64,000 bases of DNA from Streptococcus hyointestinalis (GTDB lineage: Bacteria; Bacillota; Bacilli; Lactobacillales; Streptococcaceae). The notes below the pieces were generated by a model. That model ran no database searches, was not told the origin of the DNA, and worked only from the letters and a program-made list of their open reading frames with translations. The position numbers and the translations under genes were made by a program. The stretch is taken from assembly GCF_900459405.1 (NCBI RefSeq), contig NZ_UHFN01000007.1, positions 1,426,001-1,490,000 on the forward strand, in the 5' to 3' direction. This document shows positions 31,317-40,349 of the stretch, in pieces (the stretch's first letter is position 1; the number at the start of each line of letters is the position of its first letter).

Positions 31317-32177
31317 TTAGTAAGTTCTTTCTTCGCCTTGGCTAGTTAAAATAACAGGTCCATCTTTTGTGATGACAAATTGGTGTTCGTATTGGCAAGA
31401 AAGTCCGCCGTCTAGCGTCTTGTGTGCCCAACCTGTTTCCATATCTGTGTCAATTTCCCAAGTGCCTGTGTTAATCATAGGCTCAATAGTAAGTACCATG
31501 CCCTCACGCAGACGTAAACCACGCCCAGCTCGTCCGTAGTGAGGCACATTTGGTTCTTCGTGCATGGTTGGTCCAACGCCGTGTCCCACTAAATCACGCA
31601 CAACACCGTAACCACGGCTTTCAGCGTATTCTTGAATGGCTGCACCGATATCACCAATACGATTGCCGACGACAGCTTTTTCAATACCGATATAGAGCGC
31701 TTCACGAGTGACATCCATGAGGTCTTTGACTTCTTGTGAAGCATTACCAACAGCGTAAGCCCAGCAAGAGTCCGCTAGACCACCTGTGTAGCTTTGGGTG
31801 TACTTTTTAACTTGCGCAACATTATCAAAATCAAGCTTAGACACGTCTACGACTGACTTGTCAAGAGGCTCACTAAGCACCATATCCACCTTGAGAAGGT
31901 CGCCATCCTTTAGGATGTAATGGCGTGGAAAAGCGTGTGCCACTTCATCATTTAGCCCACAGCAAGTCGCATATGGATAGTCCATGATAGCACCGTCAAC
32001 ACCGATTTGAAGCGGTAGGACATTTGCCTCTTTACAGCGTCTGCGGACATACTCTTCGACTTCCCACATATCAAGACCTGGCTTAATCAAGTCTCTCAGT
32101 CCAATATGAATGCTGGCTAGAAAATCTCCAGCTCGGTCCATAGCTTCAATTTCGCGTTTTGATTTTAATGTAATCAT
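31317..32177 (-). CDS. map: Methionine aminopeptidase type I
   Basis: A 286-residue enzyme removing the initiator Met from nascent proteins. Metal ligands are recognisable: Asp in LLKVDMVLS, the His in DLVGHGVGPTMHEEPNVPHYG, and Glu in LTIEPMINTG and CQYEHQFVIT. It has a ~35-residue insertion around VVDVSKLDFDNVAQVKKYTQ that many streptococcal MetAP1a proteins carry. It lies in the GNAT-spxR-map-yihY gene string. Confidence 0.95.
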   Translation of the reverse strand: MITLKSKREIEAMDRAGDFLASIHIGLRDLIKPGLDMWEVEEYVRRRCKEANVLPLQIGVDGAIMDYPYATCCGLNDEVAHAFPRHYILKDGDLLKVDMVLSEPLDKSVVDVSKLDFDNVAQVKKYTQSYTGGLADSCWAYAVGNASQEVKDLMDVTREALYIGIEKAVVGNRIGDIGAAIQEYAESRGYGVVRDLVGHGVGPTMHEEPNVPHYGRAGRGLRLREGMVLTIEPMINTGTWEIDTDMETGWAHKTLDGGLSCQYEHQFVITKDGPVILTSQGEERTY

Positions 32178-32201
32178 TGTGTCTCCTTTTAATCTTCGTT
32201 T

Positions 32202-33485
32202 TTAATTTATCTTAGCTGTGACCATTGCTTTTGCAATCAGTTGGTCATCTAAACAAATATCAAAATCTAGTAAAGCGCTGCGCCGTTTTTCGCTAATCAC
32301 TTTTGGGCGTATCCGCAAAATATCATCAATCTGCGCCACCTGCAAGAAATGAATGGACAGCTCTTCAACGATGATATTTTTAGGGCTTTTTTTGGTTAAT
32401 TTCCGATTGGTTATGGCATGAAGCGCCTCCACCAAAACACCTTGTGCGATATTGCCTGAGCTATCTACCAAAGCAGGCTCTACAATCAAGCAGTAATCGC
32501 CATGGTCATACTGGAGATTGGTGATAATCTGATCACTCACAGTGTAGACCTCACGTGGCTGGGTGTTAGGGAGATTTTCCATGGCTTGACGCCGTGTAAT
32601 CACACCTAGCAACTGCTTGTCATCCGTGATGACCGGTAGCATATTGAGGTCTTCAAAAATCATCTTTTGGCTGATGTTAGCAAGACTCATATGAGGTTTT
32701 GCTGTGATGACGTCTTTTGACATGACAAGCTCTATCTGAGTGTCATTGGGCTTGCTGACTGTGTCTTGCACACTGATAACACCCACGACATGATTGTCGC
32801 TATCCACTACTGGAAAACGCACATGTTTGGTTTGTTTGACCAGTTGGTTAAAGTCTTTGATGGTGTTGGTCGTGGTCAGATAGCCATAGTCGTGCTTTGA
32901 CTGATAGACTTGATTGACCGTTTTTAAGTCGGTCTTAATCCGCACATCAGAGAGAGCGTGGTTTATCATAGTAGCCACTGTAAAGGTATCGTAGTGGGTC
33001 ACCATGACGGGAATGCCTAGGCTGTCTGCCGTTCGTATCACACGCTGTGACACCCCAAAGCCACCAGTGACTAAAATGGCATTGTGATTTTCAAGGGCAA
33101 GGAGCTGGATATTTTCCCTATCTCCTACAATCAACAAGCCACCACGCACCAAGTAGCGTCCGATATTTTCACGTGTCATAGCCCCAATCGAAAATTTGCT
33201 GAACTCATGACTCAGCCCAGCCTCGCCAGCCAGCACCTCTGAGTCACTGATTCTAGCAATCTCTGAATAGGTCAGTGTTTCAATCTGTACCTTGTTGGCT
33301 TGGGCAATCCGCACCGTACCACTACGAGGCTTGGTCTCAACGATACCTCGATTTTCAGCCTCTTTTATGGCACGATAAGCCGTGCCCTCGCTGACATGCA
33401 AATGATTGGAAATGCTACGAACGCTGACACGCTTGCCAATTGCCAGATTTTCAAGATAATCTAAAATGTCCTGATGCTTACTCAT
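32202..33485 (-). CDS. spxR: SpxR-like CBS-HotDog transcription factor
   Basis: A 427-residue regulator: N-terminal winged helix (residues ~1-65, VRSISNHLHVSEGTAYRAIK), a DRTGG domain at ~75-180, two CBS domains at ~190-300 (FPVVDSDNHVVGVISVQD; LPVITDDKQLLGVITRRQ) and a C-terminal HotDog thioesterase-like domain at ~310-427. This unusual order is that of streptococcal SpxR, described as a regulator of spxB, and of Bacillus YtoI. CBS domains suggest an adenine nucleotide ligand. Its start overlaps the upstream GNAT gene by 8 bases. Confidence 0.87.
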   Translation of the reverse strand: MSKHQDILDYLENLAIGKRVSVRSISNHLHVSEGTAYRAIKEAENRGIVETKPRSGTVRIAQANKVQIETLTYSEIARISDSEVLAGEAGLSHEFSKFSIGAMTRENIGRYLVRGGLLIVGDRENIQLLALENHNAILVTGGFGVSQRVIRTADSLGIPVMVTHYDTFTVATMINHALSDVRIKTDLKTVNQVYQSKHDYGYLTTTNTIKDFNQLVKQTKHVRFPVVDSDNHVVGVISVQDTVSKPNDTQIELVMSKDVITAKPHMSLANISQKMIFEDLNMLPVITDDKQLLGVITRRQAMENLPNTQPREVYTVSDQIITNLQYDHGDYCLIVEPALVDSSGNIAQGVLVEALHAITNRKLTKKSPKNIIVEELSIHFLQVAQIDDILRIRPKVISEKRRSALLDFDICLDDQLIAKAMVTAKIN

Positions 33486-34032
33486 AGCGATAATCCTTCC
33501 TACTTAGACCATACTCGGTGTAAGAACGCATCTGATGCGTATAGCGGTCGCTCCCTTTGTAATCACGTAAGAATGTGAAACCTGCTTTTTGAGCCACACG
33601 TTGACTGGCTTTATTTTCCTCATGCGTGACAATTGTCAAATACCTAAGCTTCAACTCATAAAAAGCCAGAAAAACAAGATTTTTCAGCGCTTCTGTCATA
33701 TAGCCACAGCCCCACTCGCTCTCTTTTAGAAAATAGCCAATCTCACAAGTTCCTTCGTGATAATCCAGCTTTTCAAAGCGAATGGCACCAATCATCTGCT
33801 GCCTGTCTTTGAGCTCAATCGCCCAGACACCTAGAGGCGAGCGCATGAACTGCTCGACCATCATAGCTGTGCTCTCTTCTTTGGTTTTAGGACTTGGAAA
33901 AATAAAGCGAAGATTACTTGGTCTTTTGGTAATCTCCCAAAAATCCCTCTCATCTGTAAATGCAAACGGGCGCAAGATTAAACGCTCCGTCTCAAAAGTC
34001 GCAAACTGCGCTAATCGTGTCCAAATGTTCAT
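33478..34032 (-). CDS. RimJ/RimL-type GNAT acetyltransferase
   Basis: A 184-residue acetyltransferase of the RimJ/RimL sort: FETERLILRPFAFTDERDF at the start, GTCEIGYFLKESEWGCGYMTEA holding the acetyl-CoA loop and NKASQRVAQKAGF near the end. Such enzymes acetylate N-termini or small amines. The ATG at 34032 (MNIW) matches the family; an extension to 34089 is unsupported. It has no Shine-Dalgarno and sits 6 bases after TATAAT. Confidence 0.85.
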   Translation of the reverse strand: MNIWTRLAQFATFETERLILRPFAFTDERDFWEITKRPSNLRFIFPSPKTKEESTAMMVEQFMRSPLGVWAIELKDRQQMIGAIRFEKLDYHEGTCEIGYFLKESEWGCGYMTEALKNLVFLAFYELKLRYLTIVTHEENKASQRVAQKAGFTFLRDYKGSDRYTHQMRSYTEYGLSRKDYRYE

Positions 34033-34038
34033 AAAGCT

Positions 34039-34067
34039 ATTATAACACAGCAAAGACAATTTGCCTA
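34039..34067 (-). promoter_or_regulatory. Promoter of the GNAT-spxR-map-yihY operon
   Basis: Read leftward: TAGGCA as a poor -35, 17 bp ending in TGT, TATAAT (34039-34044), six bases, ATG. Confidence 0.65.
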
Positions 34068-34110
34068 ACCCTGATATGAGGCAAGTCACGTAGAATGTCT
34101 AGAAAACAGC

Positions 34111-34136
34111 AAAAAGCCCGAGCAACTCGGGCTTTT
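34111..34136 (-). terminator. Terminator of the MarR-ABC operon
   Basis: AAAAGCCCGA pairs with TCGGGCTTTT around a five-base loop, with T bases on the leftward side. It lies 2 bp after the last gene. Confidence 0.88.
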
Positions 34137-34138
34137 CT

Positions 34139-35953
34139 TTAATTTTCTTCAAATTGAGAATTGTAGAGGTCTGCGTAGAAGCCATTTTGCGCCATAAGCA
34201 CATCGTGGTTTCCTTGCTCGATGATATTACCATCTTTCATCACTAAAATCAAATCAGCGTTTTTAATGGTTGATAGACGGTGAGCGATGACAAATGAAGT
34301 ACGTCCTTCCATAAGCTTATCCATGGCTTTTTGGATGAGCTCTTCGGTACGGGTATCTACAGATGACGTCGCTTCGTCAAGGATAAGAAGCGGTGCGTCT
34401 TTTAAGAGGGCACGAGCAATGGTTAACAATTGCTTTTGACCAACAGATAAGGTCAAGCTATCATCTAAGACACTATCGTAGCCGTTTGGCAAGGTCTTGA
34501 TGAAATGGTGAACACCAACAGCTTTTGCAGCAGCTTCCACCTGCTCATCAGTGATACCTTTTTGATTGTAAATCAAGTTTTCCTTGATAGTTCCTTCAAA
34601 CAACCAAGTGTCCTGAAGCACCATAGAAAAGGCGTCGTGAACTTCTTCACGTTTCATGTCATGGACATTAACCCCATCAATACTGATTGTTCCACTATCC
34701 ACTTCATAGAAGCGCATAAGGAGGTTAACCAGCGTTGTCTTACCAGCACCAGTTGGTCCGACAATGGCGATTTTTTGCCCAGCTTGAGCGTGCGCTGAGA
34801 AGTCATGGATAATCGTCTTGTCTTTTGAGTAACCAAAGTGGACATGCTCAAAGGTAACGTCTCCTTTGATAGTGTCAAGTTGTTTTGTCTTATTGCTTTC
34901 TTCTTCCATTTCGTCTTCTTCTAGGAATTCAAAGACACGGTTCATACCAGCACTCGCTTGTTGCAATTGACCAAAGGCTTGCGCTAATTGTGACAATGGT
35001 TGTGAGAAGATACGCACGTAAATCATGAAGGCAACGATTGTTCCCATGCTGACCTTGCCATCAATCATCCAGATAGCACCAAAGACGCAGACCATAACGT
35101 AGCCGAAGTTTCCGATAAACTGCATCAAAGGCATCATGATACCAGAGAAGAACTGTGATTGCCACATACTCTTATAGAGAGCATTGTTTAAGTTCTTGAA
35201 CTGCTCTTTGACCTCGTCTGTCGCAGAATAAGACTTAACAACATTATGTCCTGAGTAGATTTCCTCAACATAACCAGAAACATTAGACAAGTTCTTTTGC
35301 TGACGCTTAAAGAGCGGTTGAGAACTTGCAATGATGACCATAGTGATGATAAAACCGATAAGAACTGAGAGAATCGCTACAGCGGCTAAGCGTCCGTTGG
35401 TCTTTATCATCATGATAATCGCTGCAATCAAGAGAATGGAACTTGAGAAAATCGTTCCCAAACTTTGTTGGAGAGATTGCGCCATGATATCAACGTCGTT
35501 GGTAACACGAGAGAGGGTATCCCCTTGCGTGTGTGAATCAAAGTAAGCCAGTGGCACACGGTTGATTTTCTCTGCGATAGCCTTACGCATACGATTTGAA
35601 AATTTTTGGATAATCGTTGTGAAGGTGTATTGTTGGTAGTAGGATACTAAAGCCCCAACGCTGTAGAGAACAACCAATTGCCAAGCCAACTTAGCGACCT
35701 TGGCAGTATCGACATCTGCATTGACACCCATAGCATCTTTGATATTGCCAGCTTTTAGATAAACGGCAATTTGCGAAGCGTTTTTGAGAGCGTCTGAGAT
35801 GGTATTTGTAATGTCGCTAATAATATCTGGACCATAGACGGTAATCCAACTTGAAATCACCGCACAAATCAGCGCCAAGATAAATGGCAGACGGAAGCCT
35901 TTCGTATAAGGAAGGAGGCGCTTGATTAGAGAGGTTTTTTCTTTATTTTCCAT
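34139..35953 (-). CDS. ABC exporter half-transporter, second subunit
   Basis: A 604-residue fused permease-ATPase: six membrane spans over residues ~15-320, then the nucleotide-binding domain with Walker A GPTGAGKTTLVNLL, signature LSVGQ (non-canonical for LSGGQ) and Walker B with catalytic Glu in LLILDEATSSVD. It overlaps the first subunit by 11 bases and most likely forms a heterodimer with it, as in LmrCD, BmrCD or EfrAB multidrug exporters. Its poor signature would complete the partner's degenerate site. Confidence 0.92.
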   Translation of the reverse strand: MENKEKTSLIKRLLPYTKGFRLPFILALICAVISSWITVYGPDIISDITNTISDALKNASQIAVYLKAGNIKDAMGVNADVDTAKVAKLAWQLVVLYSVGALVSYYQQYTFTTIIQKFSNRMRKAIAEKINRVPLAYFDSHTQGDTLSRVTNDVDIMAQSLQQSLGTIFSSSILLIAAIIMMIKTNGRLAAVAILSVLIGFIITMVIIASSQPLFKRQQKNLSNVSGYVEEIYSGHNVVKSYSATDEVKEQFKNLNNALYKSMWQSQFFSGIMMPLMQFIGNFGYVMVCVFGAIWMIDGKVSMGTIVAFMIYVRIFSQPLSQLAQAFGQLQQASAGMNRVFEFLEEDEMEEESNKTKQLDTIKGDVTFEHVHFGYSKDKTIIHDFSAHAQAGQKIAIVGPTGAGKTTLVNLLMRFYEVDSGTISIDGVNVHDMKREEVHDAFSMVLQDTWLFEGTIKENLIYNQKGITDEQVEAAAKAVGVHHFIKTLPNGYDSVLDDSLTLSVGQKQLLTIARALLKDAPLLILDEATSSVDTRTEELIQKAMDKLMEGRTSFVIAHRLSTIKNADLILVMKDGNIIEQGNHDVLMAQNGFYADLYNSQFEEN

Positions 35954-37772
35954 TTTCTAATTCCTCCTTAGACAATTGAGAATAAGCAATTTCTTGATAA
36001 ACGGCATTGTTAGCAAGCAATTCTTTGTGTGTGCCTTGTCCGACAACAACACCCTTATCGAGTACAAGAATTTGATCCGCATCCATGATGGTTGAGATAC
36101 GTTGAGCAACGATGAGTTTTGTTGTATCTGCCAATTTCTCATGCAAATCATGACGCAATTTCTTGTCCGTCTTATAGTCTAGGGCAGAGAAAGAATCATC
36201 AAAGATGAGCACTTCTGGCTTACGAGCAAGCGCACGTGCGATGGCTAGACGTTGACGTTGACCACCTGAGAAGTTGGTTCCGCCTTGGGCAACCTCTGTG
36301 TCGAGACCTTTTTCCTTGCCTTCTACAAAGTCTTTTGCTTGAGCCAACTCGAGTGCTTCCCAAATCGCTTCGTCAGAAAGCGGTGTTTGGGTGCTTTCTC
36401 CAAAGTTCATGTTTGAGCGGATAGTTCCACTGTAAAGCACAGCCTTTTGTGGAATAAAGCCAATCTTATCGTTCAAGTCTTTTTCAGAATAGTGTTTGAG
36501 TTTGACACCGTCTACCTTGATGTAACCACCAGTCGCATCGTAAAAACGTGGGATGAGGCTAATCAAAGTGGATTTACCAGAACCAGTTGAGCCGATAAAG
36601 GCAACCGTTTCGCCTTTTTTCGCGGTGAAATTCACATGCTCAATGACATCACGAGATGTTTTTGAGTAACGGAAAGAAACATTATGAAACTCAACTTCAC
36701 CTGTTCTGTCAGGTGTTTTGCTTGTTTCTTCTTTAAAGTTAACAGAAGACTCTAAAGCAAACACTTCATTGATACGACGTGCAGACACAAGGGCACGTGG
36801 CAAAATCATAAAGACAAACGCCATGAGCATGAAGCCTATAACCACTTGCATGGCATAGCTTGTAAAGACAACCATGTCTGAAAAGACAGCAACACGGTCA
36901 TTCATACTAGAAGCAAAATCTGTCGCATAAGAACCATTCGCTAGTGCTTTTTGCGTCAACTCTGGGAGCTTGACATCATTGATGAGGTAAGCTCCAATCC
37001 AGTAAACTGCCAAGGTCAAACCAGATGAAACGGCTGTCATGACAGGGTTCATCAAAGCCATCAAGCGGTAAACAAAGAGGTTTAGGCGAGTGATATTGTT
37101 ATTGACCTCATTGTACTTATCATCTTGATAATCCTCGGCATTGTAAGCACGCACCACACGGATACCTGTTAGGATTTCACGTGTTGTAGAGTTGAGCTTA
37201 TCGGTAAGGACTTGAACCTTACTTTGTTTTGGAAAGGCTAGGATAAGAAGAATAGCTAGCATGATAACAACAACGACAATAGCAACACCTAATGACATTG
37301 TCCAGCTAGAGCTCTTATCCCAAATCTTGGTCAATGCCCAGATTGCCATGATAGGTCCCATGGTGACCACTTGAAGCCCCATAGTAATTAACATTTGAAT
37401 TTGGGTAAGGTCATTGGTCGTACGTGTCAAGAGACTTGGGATACTAAAGTTTTTAATTTCAGCATCTGAGTAATCCATAACACGATTGAAAATATCCTCG
37501 CGCAAACGTGTTGTAAAACTAGCCGCCACACGTGCCGCAATAAAGCCAACAACAACCGCTGAGGCAAATCCTAGAAGTGAAAATCCAATCATCCTCCAAC
37601 CTGGATCCATCACATCAGCAACTTTTGTACTGCTATTTTGCAGTAACTTTGTGATACTAGACATGTAGTCAGGCACTTTTAAGTTTGCCCAGACTTCGAT
37701 ACATACAAACACTACACTCAGTAGCATCATCAGCCATTCTTTGACTGTCAAGCGTTTGAAAATTTTTAGCAT
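35943..37772 (-). CDS. ABC exporter half-transporter, first subunit (degenerate ATP site)
   Basis: A 609-residue fused permease-ATPase. Its membrane domain occupies ~15-325; the ATPase has Walker A GSTGSGKSTLISLI and a normal signature FSGGQ, but Walker B reads VLIFDDSFSALD, with Asp where the catalytic Glu should stand. This is the mark of heterodimeric ABC exporters with one inactive site. It follows the MarR gene by 8 bases. Substrates are probably drugs or other amphipathic toxins, by analogy only. Confidence 0.92.
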   Translation of the reverse strand: MLKIFKRLTVKEWLMMLLSVVFVCIEVWANLKVPDYMSSITKLLQNSSTKVADVMDPGWRMIGFSLLGFASAVVVGFIAARVAASFTTRLREDIFNRVMDYSDAEIKNFSIPSLLTRTTNDLTQIQMLITMGLQVVTMGPIMAIWALTKIWDKSSSWTMSLGVAIVVVVIMLAILLILAFPKQSKVQVLTDKLNSTTREILTGIRVVRAYNAEDYQDDKYNEVNNNITRLNLFVYRLMALMNPVMTAVSSGLTLAVYWIGAYLINDVKLPELTQKALANGSYATDFASSMNDRVAVFSDMVVFTSYAMQVVIGFMLMAFVFMILPRALVSARRINEVFALESSVNFKEETSKTPDRTGEVEFHNVSFRYSKTSRDVIEHVNFTAKKGETVAFIGSTGSGKSTLISLIPRFYDATGGYIKVDGVKLKHYSEKDLNDKIGFIPQKAVLYSGTIRSNMNFGESTQTPLSDEAIWEALELAQAKDFVEGKEKGLDTEVAQGGTNFSGGQRQRLAIARALARKPEVLIFDDSFSALDYKTDKKLRHDLHEKLADTTKLIVAQRISTIMDADQILVLDKGVVVGQGTHKELLANNAVYQEIAYSQLSKEELENGK

Positions 37773-37780
37773 CGCTTACT

Positions 37781-38215
37781 CTACTCCTCAATTTCTAAAT
37801 TTTCCCGAATCTTTCGGATGACTTTCTTAGCTGTCTTTAGCTCGGTTAGGTCGATATCTTTTAGGACTTTATCGTGAATGGTCCGATGAAAATCAGCCAA
37901 TTTCACTGCTTTTTGACTCCCAAGTGATGTCAAAACCAGTTGCTTGTAGCGCTTATCTTTTTGAGATGGGATGACTTTGATAAAGTTGTTTTTTTCCATC
38001 CGTCTGATAAGGTTACTCGTAACAGATTTTGAAATCTTCAGTTTTTTTTCGATATCTTTAATAAACACTTCCTCACCAGAGTGCTTGTAAAGATACATAA
38101 CTACAAAGCCCTGCGGACCGCCTAGGTGCTCAACATCATGCTCTTTTGCAATCTGCTGAACACGCCCTTCAACCAGAGTGACTAAGTTCCGAAATTCGGT
38201 GAAAGGGTCTTTCAT
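37781..38215 (-). CDS. MarR-family regulator of the ABC exporter
   Basis: A 144-residue winged-helix repressor: FIKDIEKKLKISKSVTSNLIRRMEKNNFI is the DNA-reading part, followed by the wing QKDKRYKQLVLTSLG. First gene of the operon with both transporter subunits. Two matching inverted repeats, AGTT-N8-AACT, flank its own promoter, so it very likely represses the operon and is released by a transported ligand. GAGGTG precedes the ATG. Confidence 0.92.
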   Translation of the reverse strand: MKDPFTEFRNLVTLVEGRVQQIAKEHDVEHLGGPQGFVVMYLYKHSGEEVFIKDIEKKLKISKSVTSNLIRRMEKNNFIKVIPSQKDKRYKQLVLTSLGSQKAVKLADFHRTIHDKVLKDIDLTELKTAKKVIRKIRENLEIEE

Positions 38216-38249
38216 AAAAACACCTCACTTTTTCAGAAAACTTTCAATT

Positions 38250-38316
38250 AGTTTCTGTGGTAACTATTTTACCCTTATTCCAAAAAGATGTCAATAAATA
38301 AGTTCCTAAGAGAACT
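38250..38316 (-). promoter_or_regulatory. Promoter and twin operators of the MarR-ABC operon
   Basis: Promoter read leftward: TTGACA (38289-38294), 17 bp, TAAAAT (38266-38271). Operator 1 (38250-38265) begins right after the -10; operator 2 (38301-38316) lies 6 bp before the -35. Both are AGTT-N8-AACT and share further bases (CT at the same inner place and ATT after the palindrome). Their centres are 51 bp apart. Confidence 0.8.
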
Positions 38317-38333
38317 ATTTTTTTGATTTAAAA

Positions 38334-38358
38334 AAACAGTCGATAAAATCGACTGTTT
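38334..38358 (-). terminator. Terminator of the MacAB-like operon
   Basis: AAACAGTCGAT pairs with ATCGACTGTTT; T-rich on the leftward side. It ends one base from the permease stop codon. Confidence 0.85.
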
Positions 38359-38359
38359 G

Positions 38360-39604
38360 CTATTCATAGCGAAGAGCATCGATAGGGTTGAGTTTGCTGG
38401 CTTTGTTGGCTGGCAGTAGCCCAAACAAAACTCCGATAACTGCTGAAAAGAGCAGGCTAATCAATGCCACTTGCATAGACACACTTGGTTTAATCACACT
38501 TTGCGCTGAAGCGATAAGCGTTGAAGCACCGTAGGCTAAAATCAAGCCAATCAAACCACCAATCAAAGTAAGTACCATAGACTCTATCAAAAACTGGGTC
38601 AAAATCTTGGCACGAGTCGCACCGATTGCCTTTCTAAGACCAATCTCACGAGTGCGCTCCGTCACAGAAACCAGCATGATGTTCATGACACCAATCCCAC
38701 CAACAAGAAGTGAGATGGCAGCTATAGCACCGATAACACCTGTCATGATACCCACTTGCTGATTGACACTCTTGATAACAGTTGACATGTCGTAGCTAGC
38801 AAAGCGTCCGCCTTTAGCATGACTAAGCTCTGTCAGATGTGCCCCAATTTCCTCACCTAGGCGGTTAGCCTGTGTCACGTCCTCAATGTGGAAGTACATG
38901 CTGCCCACTTCTTTTTGCCCCATTTCAGAAGCCAGCTGGGTGTTAGTCATGAGGGCATTGCCGCCACCCATACCGTAAAGTGAACTTCCTGCGTCAGGGT
39001 CTTTGTAGACACCTATGACACGGTATTCTTTGTTGGACACTGCGACCAGTTTATTGAGTGCGCTCTTTGATGTTTTAAAGAGCTGTTTAGCGACATTCTC
39101 CTCAAGCAACATCACTCGAGAGAAGTTGTTATAGTCACTTTCTTGAAAGGAGCGCCCAGCAATTATCTTAAAATTCTTTATCCCCATAAAGGTGCGGTTA
39201 ATCCCTGTGATATTGACATTATCAACCACTTTTTTCTGATAGTTGATTTTTCCTGTCGCTTGGTTAGTGACATAGTAGCCAGTGACTTCTGGGAAGTCTT
39301 TGACAATGGTTGCTAGCCATTCTTCTTTGACTTCAGGCTCATTCATCTCACCGCCTTCAGTACCTAGAATGCCTCCCATCTCCGCTGCTTCTTGCTCCAT
39401 TTTTTCGGTCTCTTTTGACTTATAATAAACCTGCAAGTTCTTTTGCGTAGCTGTGATTTCATCCAAAACACTTGCCCGCATACCCTCTCCTAAAGCCATA
39501 ATCAAGACCACAGACGCCACTCCAATGATAATTCCTAGCATGGTCAATAAAGAGCGCATCTTGTGTCCCATGATTGAGCTTAGAGCAAATTTCCAATTTT
39601 CCAT
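38360..39604 (-). CDS. MacB-type ABC permease
   Basis: A 414-residue permease: first membrane span at ~17-38 (MRSLLTMLGIIIGVASVVLI), a large outside MacB_PCD domain (~40-285), then three spans of the FtsX domain (VGGIGVMNIMLVSVTERTRE; a middle helix; LLFSAVIGVLFGLLPA). It belongs with the ATPase and adaptor encoded directly upstream and forms a mechanotransmitting exporter for peptides, toxins or antimicrobials. Confidence 0.92.
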   Translation of the reverse strand: MENWKFALSSIMGHKMRSLLTMLGIIIGVASVVLIMALGEGMRASVLDEITATQKNLQVYYKSKETEKMEQEAAEMGGILGTEGGEMNEPEVKEEWLATIVKDFPEVTGYYVTNQATGKINYQKKVVDNVNITGINRTFMGIKNFKIIAGRSFQESDYNNFSRVMLLEENVAKQLFKTSKSALNKLVAVSNKEYRVIGVYKDPDAGSSLYGMGGGNALMTNTQLASEMGQKEVGSMYFHIEDVTQANRLGEEIGAHLTELSHAKGGRFASYDMSTVIKSVNQQVGIMTGVIGAIAAISLLVGGIGVMNIMLVSVTERTREIGLRKAIGATRAKILTQFLIESMVLTLIGGLIGLILAYGASTLIASAQSVIKPSVSMQVALISLLFSAVIGVLFGLLPANKASKLNPIDALRYE

Positions 39605-39614
39605 TCACTTCTCC

Positions 39615-40325
39615 TTACTCTATCCGAACGCTATCTGTCGTATCTAGCGTAATCTCACCATCACGAATGACAATCTTGCGCTTAGCATAATCGGCAATCT
39701 CCGGCTCGTGAGTGACCATGATAATGGTTTTTCCCTCCTGATTGAGAGCGGTCAAAAGCTCCATAATCTGCTCACCCGTTTTTGTGTCTAGCGCTCCTGT
39801 CGGCTCATCGGCTAGGATGATAGAGGGGCTATTGACCAAGGCACGAGCAATCGCTACACGTTGCTTTTGCCCACCAGAGAGCTCTGATGGCAAATGGTGC
39901 ATACGCTCTTCTAGCTCTACTTTTTCCAAATATTGCTCCGCTAGCGCCTTTCTTTTCTTGGCAGACATGCCAGCGTAGACCAAAGGCAATTCTACGTTTT
40001 GCCTAGCATCGAGCTTTGAGAGGAGGAAAAACTGCTGAAAGACAAAACCGATTTCTTCATTGCGCACCCGTGCTTGCTCTTTTTCATTGAGCTCTTCGAC
40101 ATTTTCATCATTGAGCCAATACTCACCTGATGTCGGGTGGTCAAGCAGTCCTATCATGTTCATCAGCGTTGATTTTCCTGAGCCAGAAGGTCCCATAATG
40201 GCTAGAAATTCACCTTCCTCTACTGTCAAATCAATGCCCTTTAAAATCTGCAACTCCTCATCACCGTTTTGATAGCTCTTCACAATCTGACTGAGTTTGA
40301 TTATCGTTTTGGGATTTGCTGTCAT
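39615..40325 (-). CDS. MacB-type ABC ATPase
   Basis: A 236-residue ATPase of the LolD/MacB type with Walker [16 protein letters not shown], signature [15 protein letters not shown] and Walker [13 protein letters not shown]. It starts 24 bases after the adaptor gene and ends 10 before the permease, so all three are made together. Confidence 0.94.
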   Translation of the reverse strand: MTANPKTIIKLSQIVKSYQNGDEELQILKGIDLTVEEGEFLAIMGPSGSGKSTLMNMIGLLDHPTSGEYWLNDENVEELNEKEQARVRNEEIGFVFQQFFLLSKLDARQNVELPLVYAGMSAKKRKALAEQYLEKVELEERMHHLPSELSGGQKQRVAIARALVNSPSIILADEPTGALDTKTGEQIMELLTALNQEGKTIIMVTHEPEIADYAKRKIVIRDGEITLDTTDSVRIE

Positions 40326-40349
40326 GATACATCACCTCAATCTCGTGTT

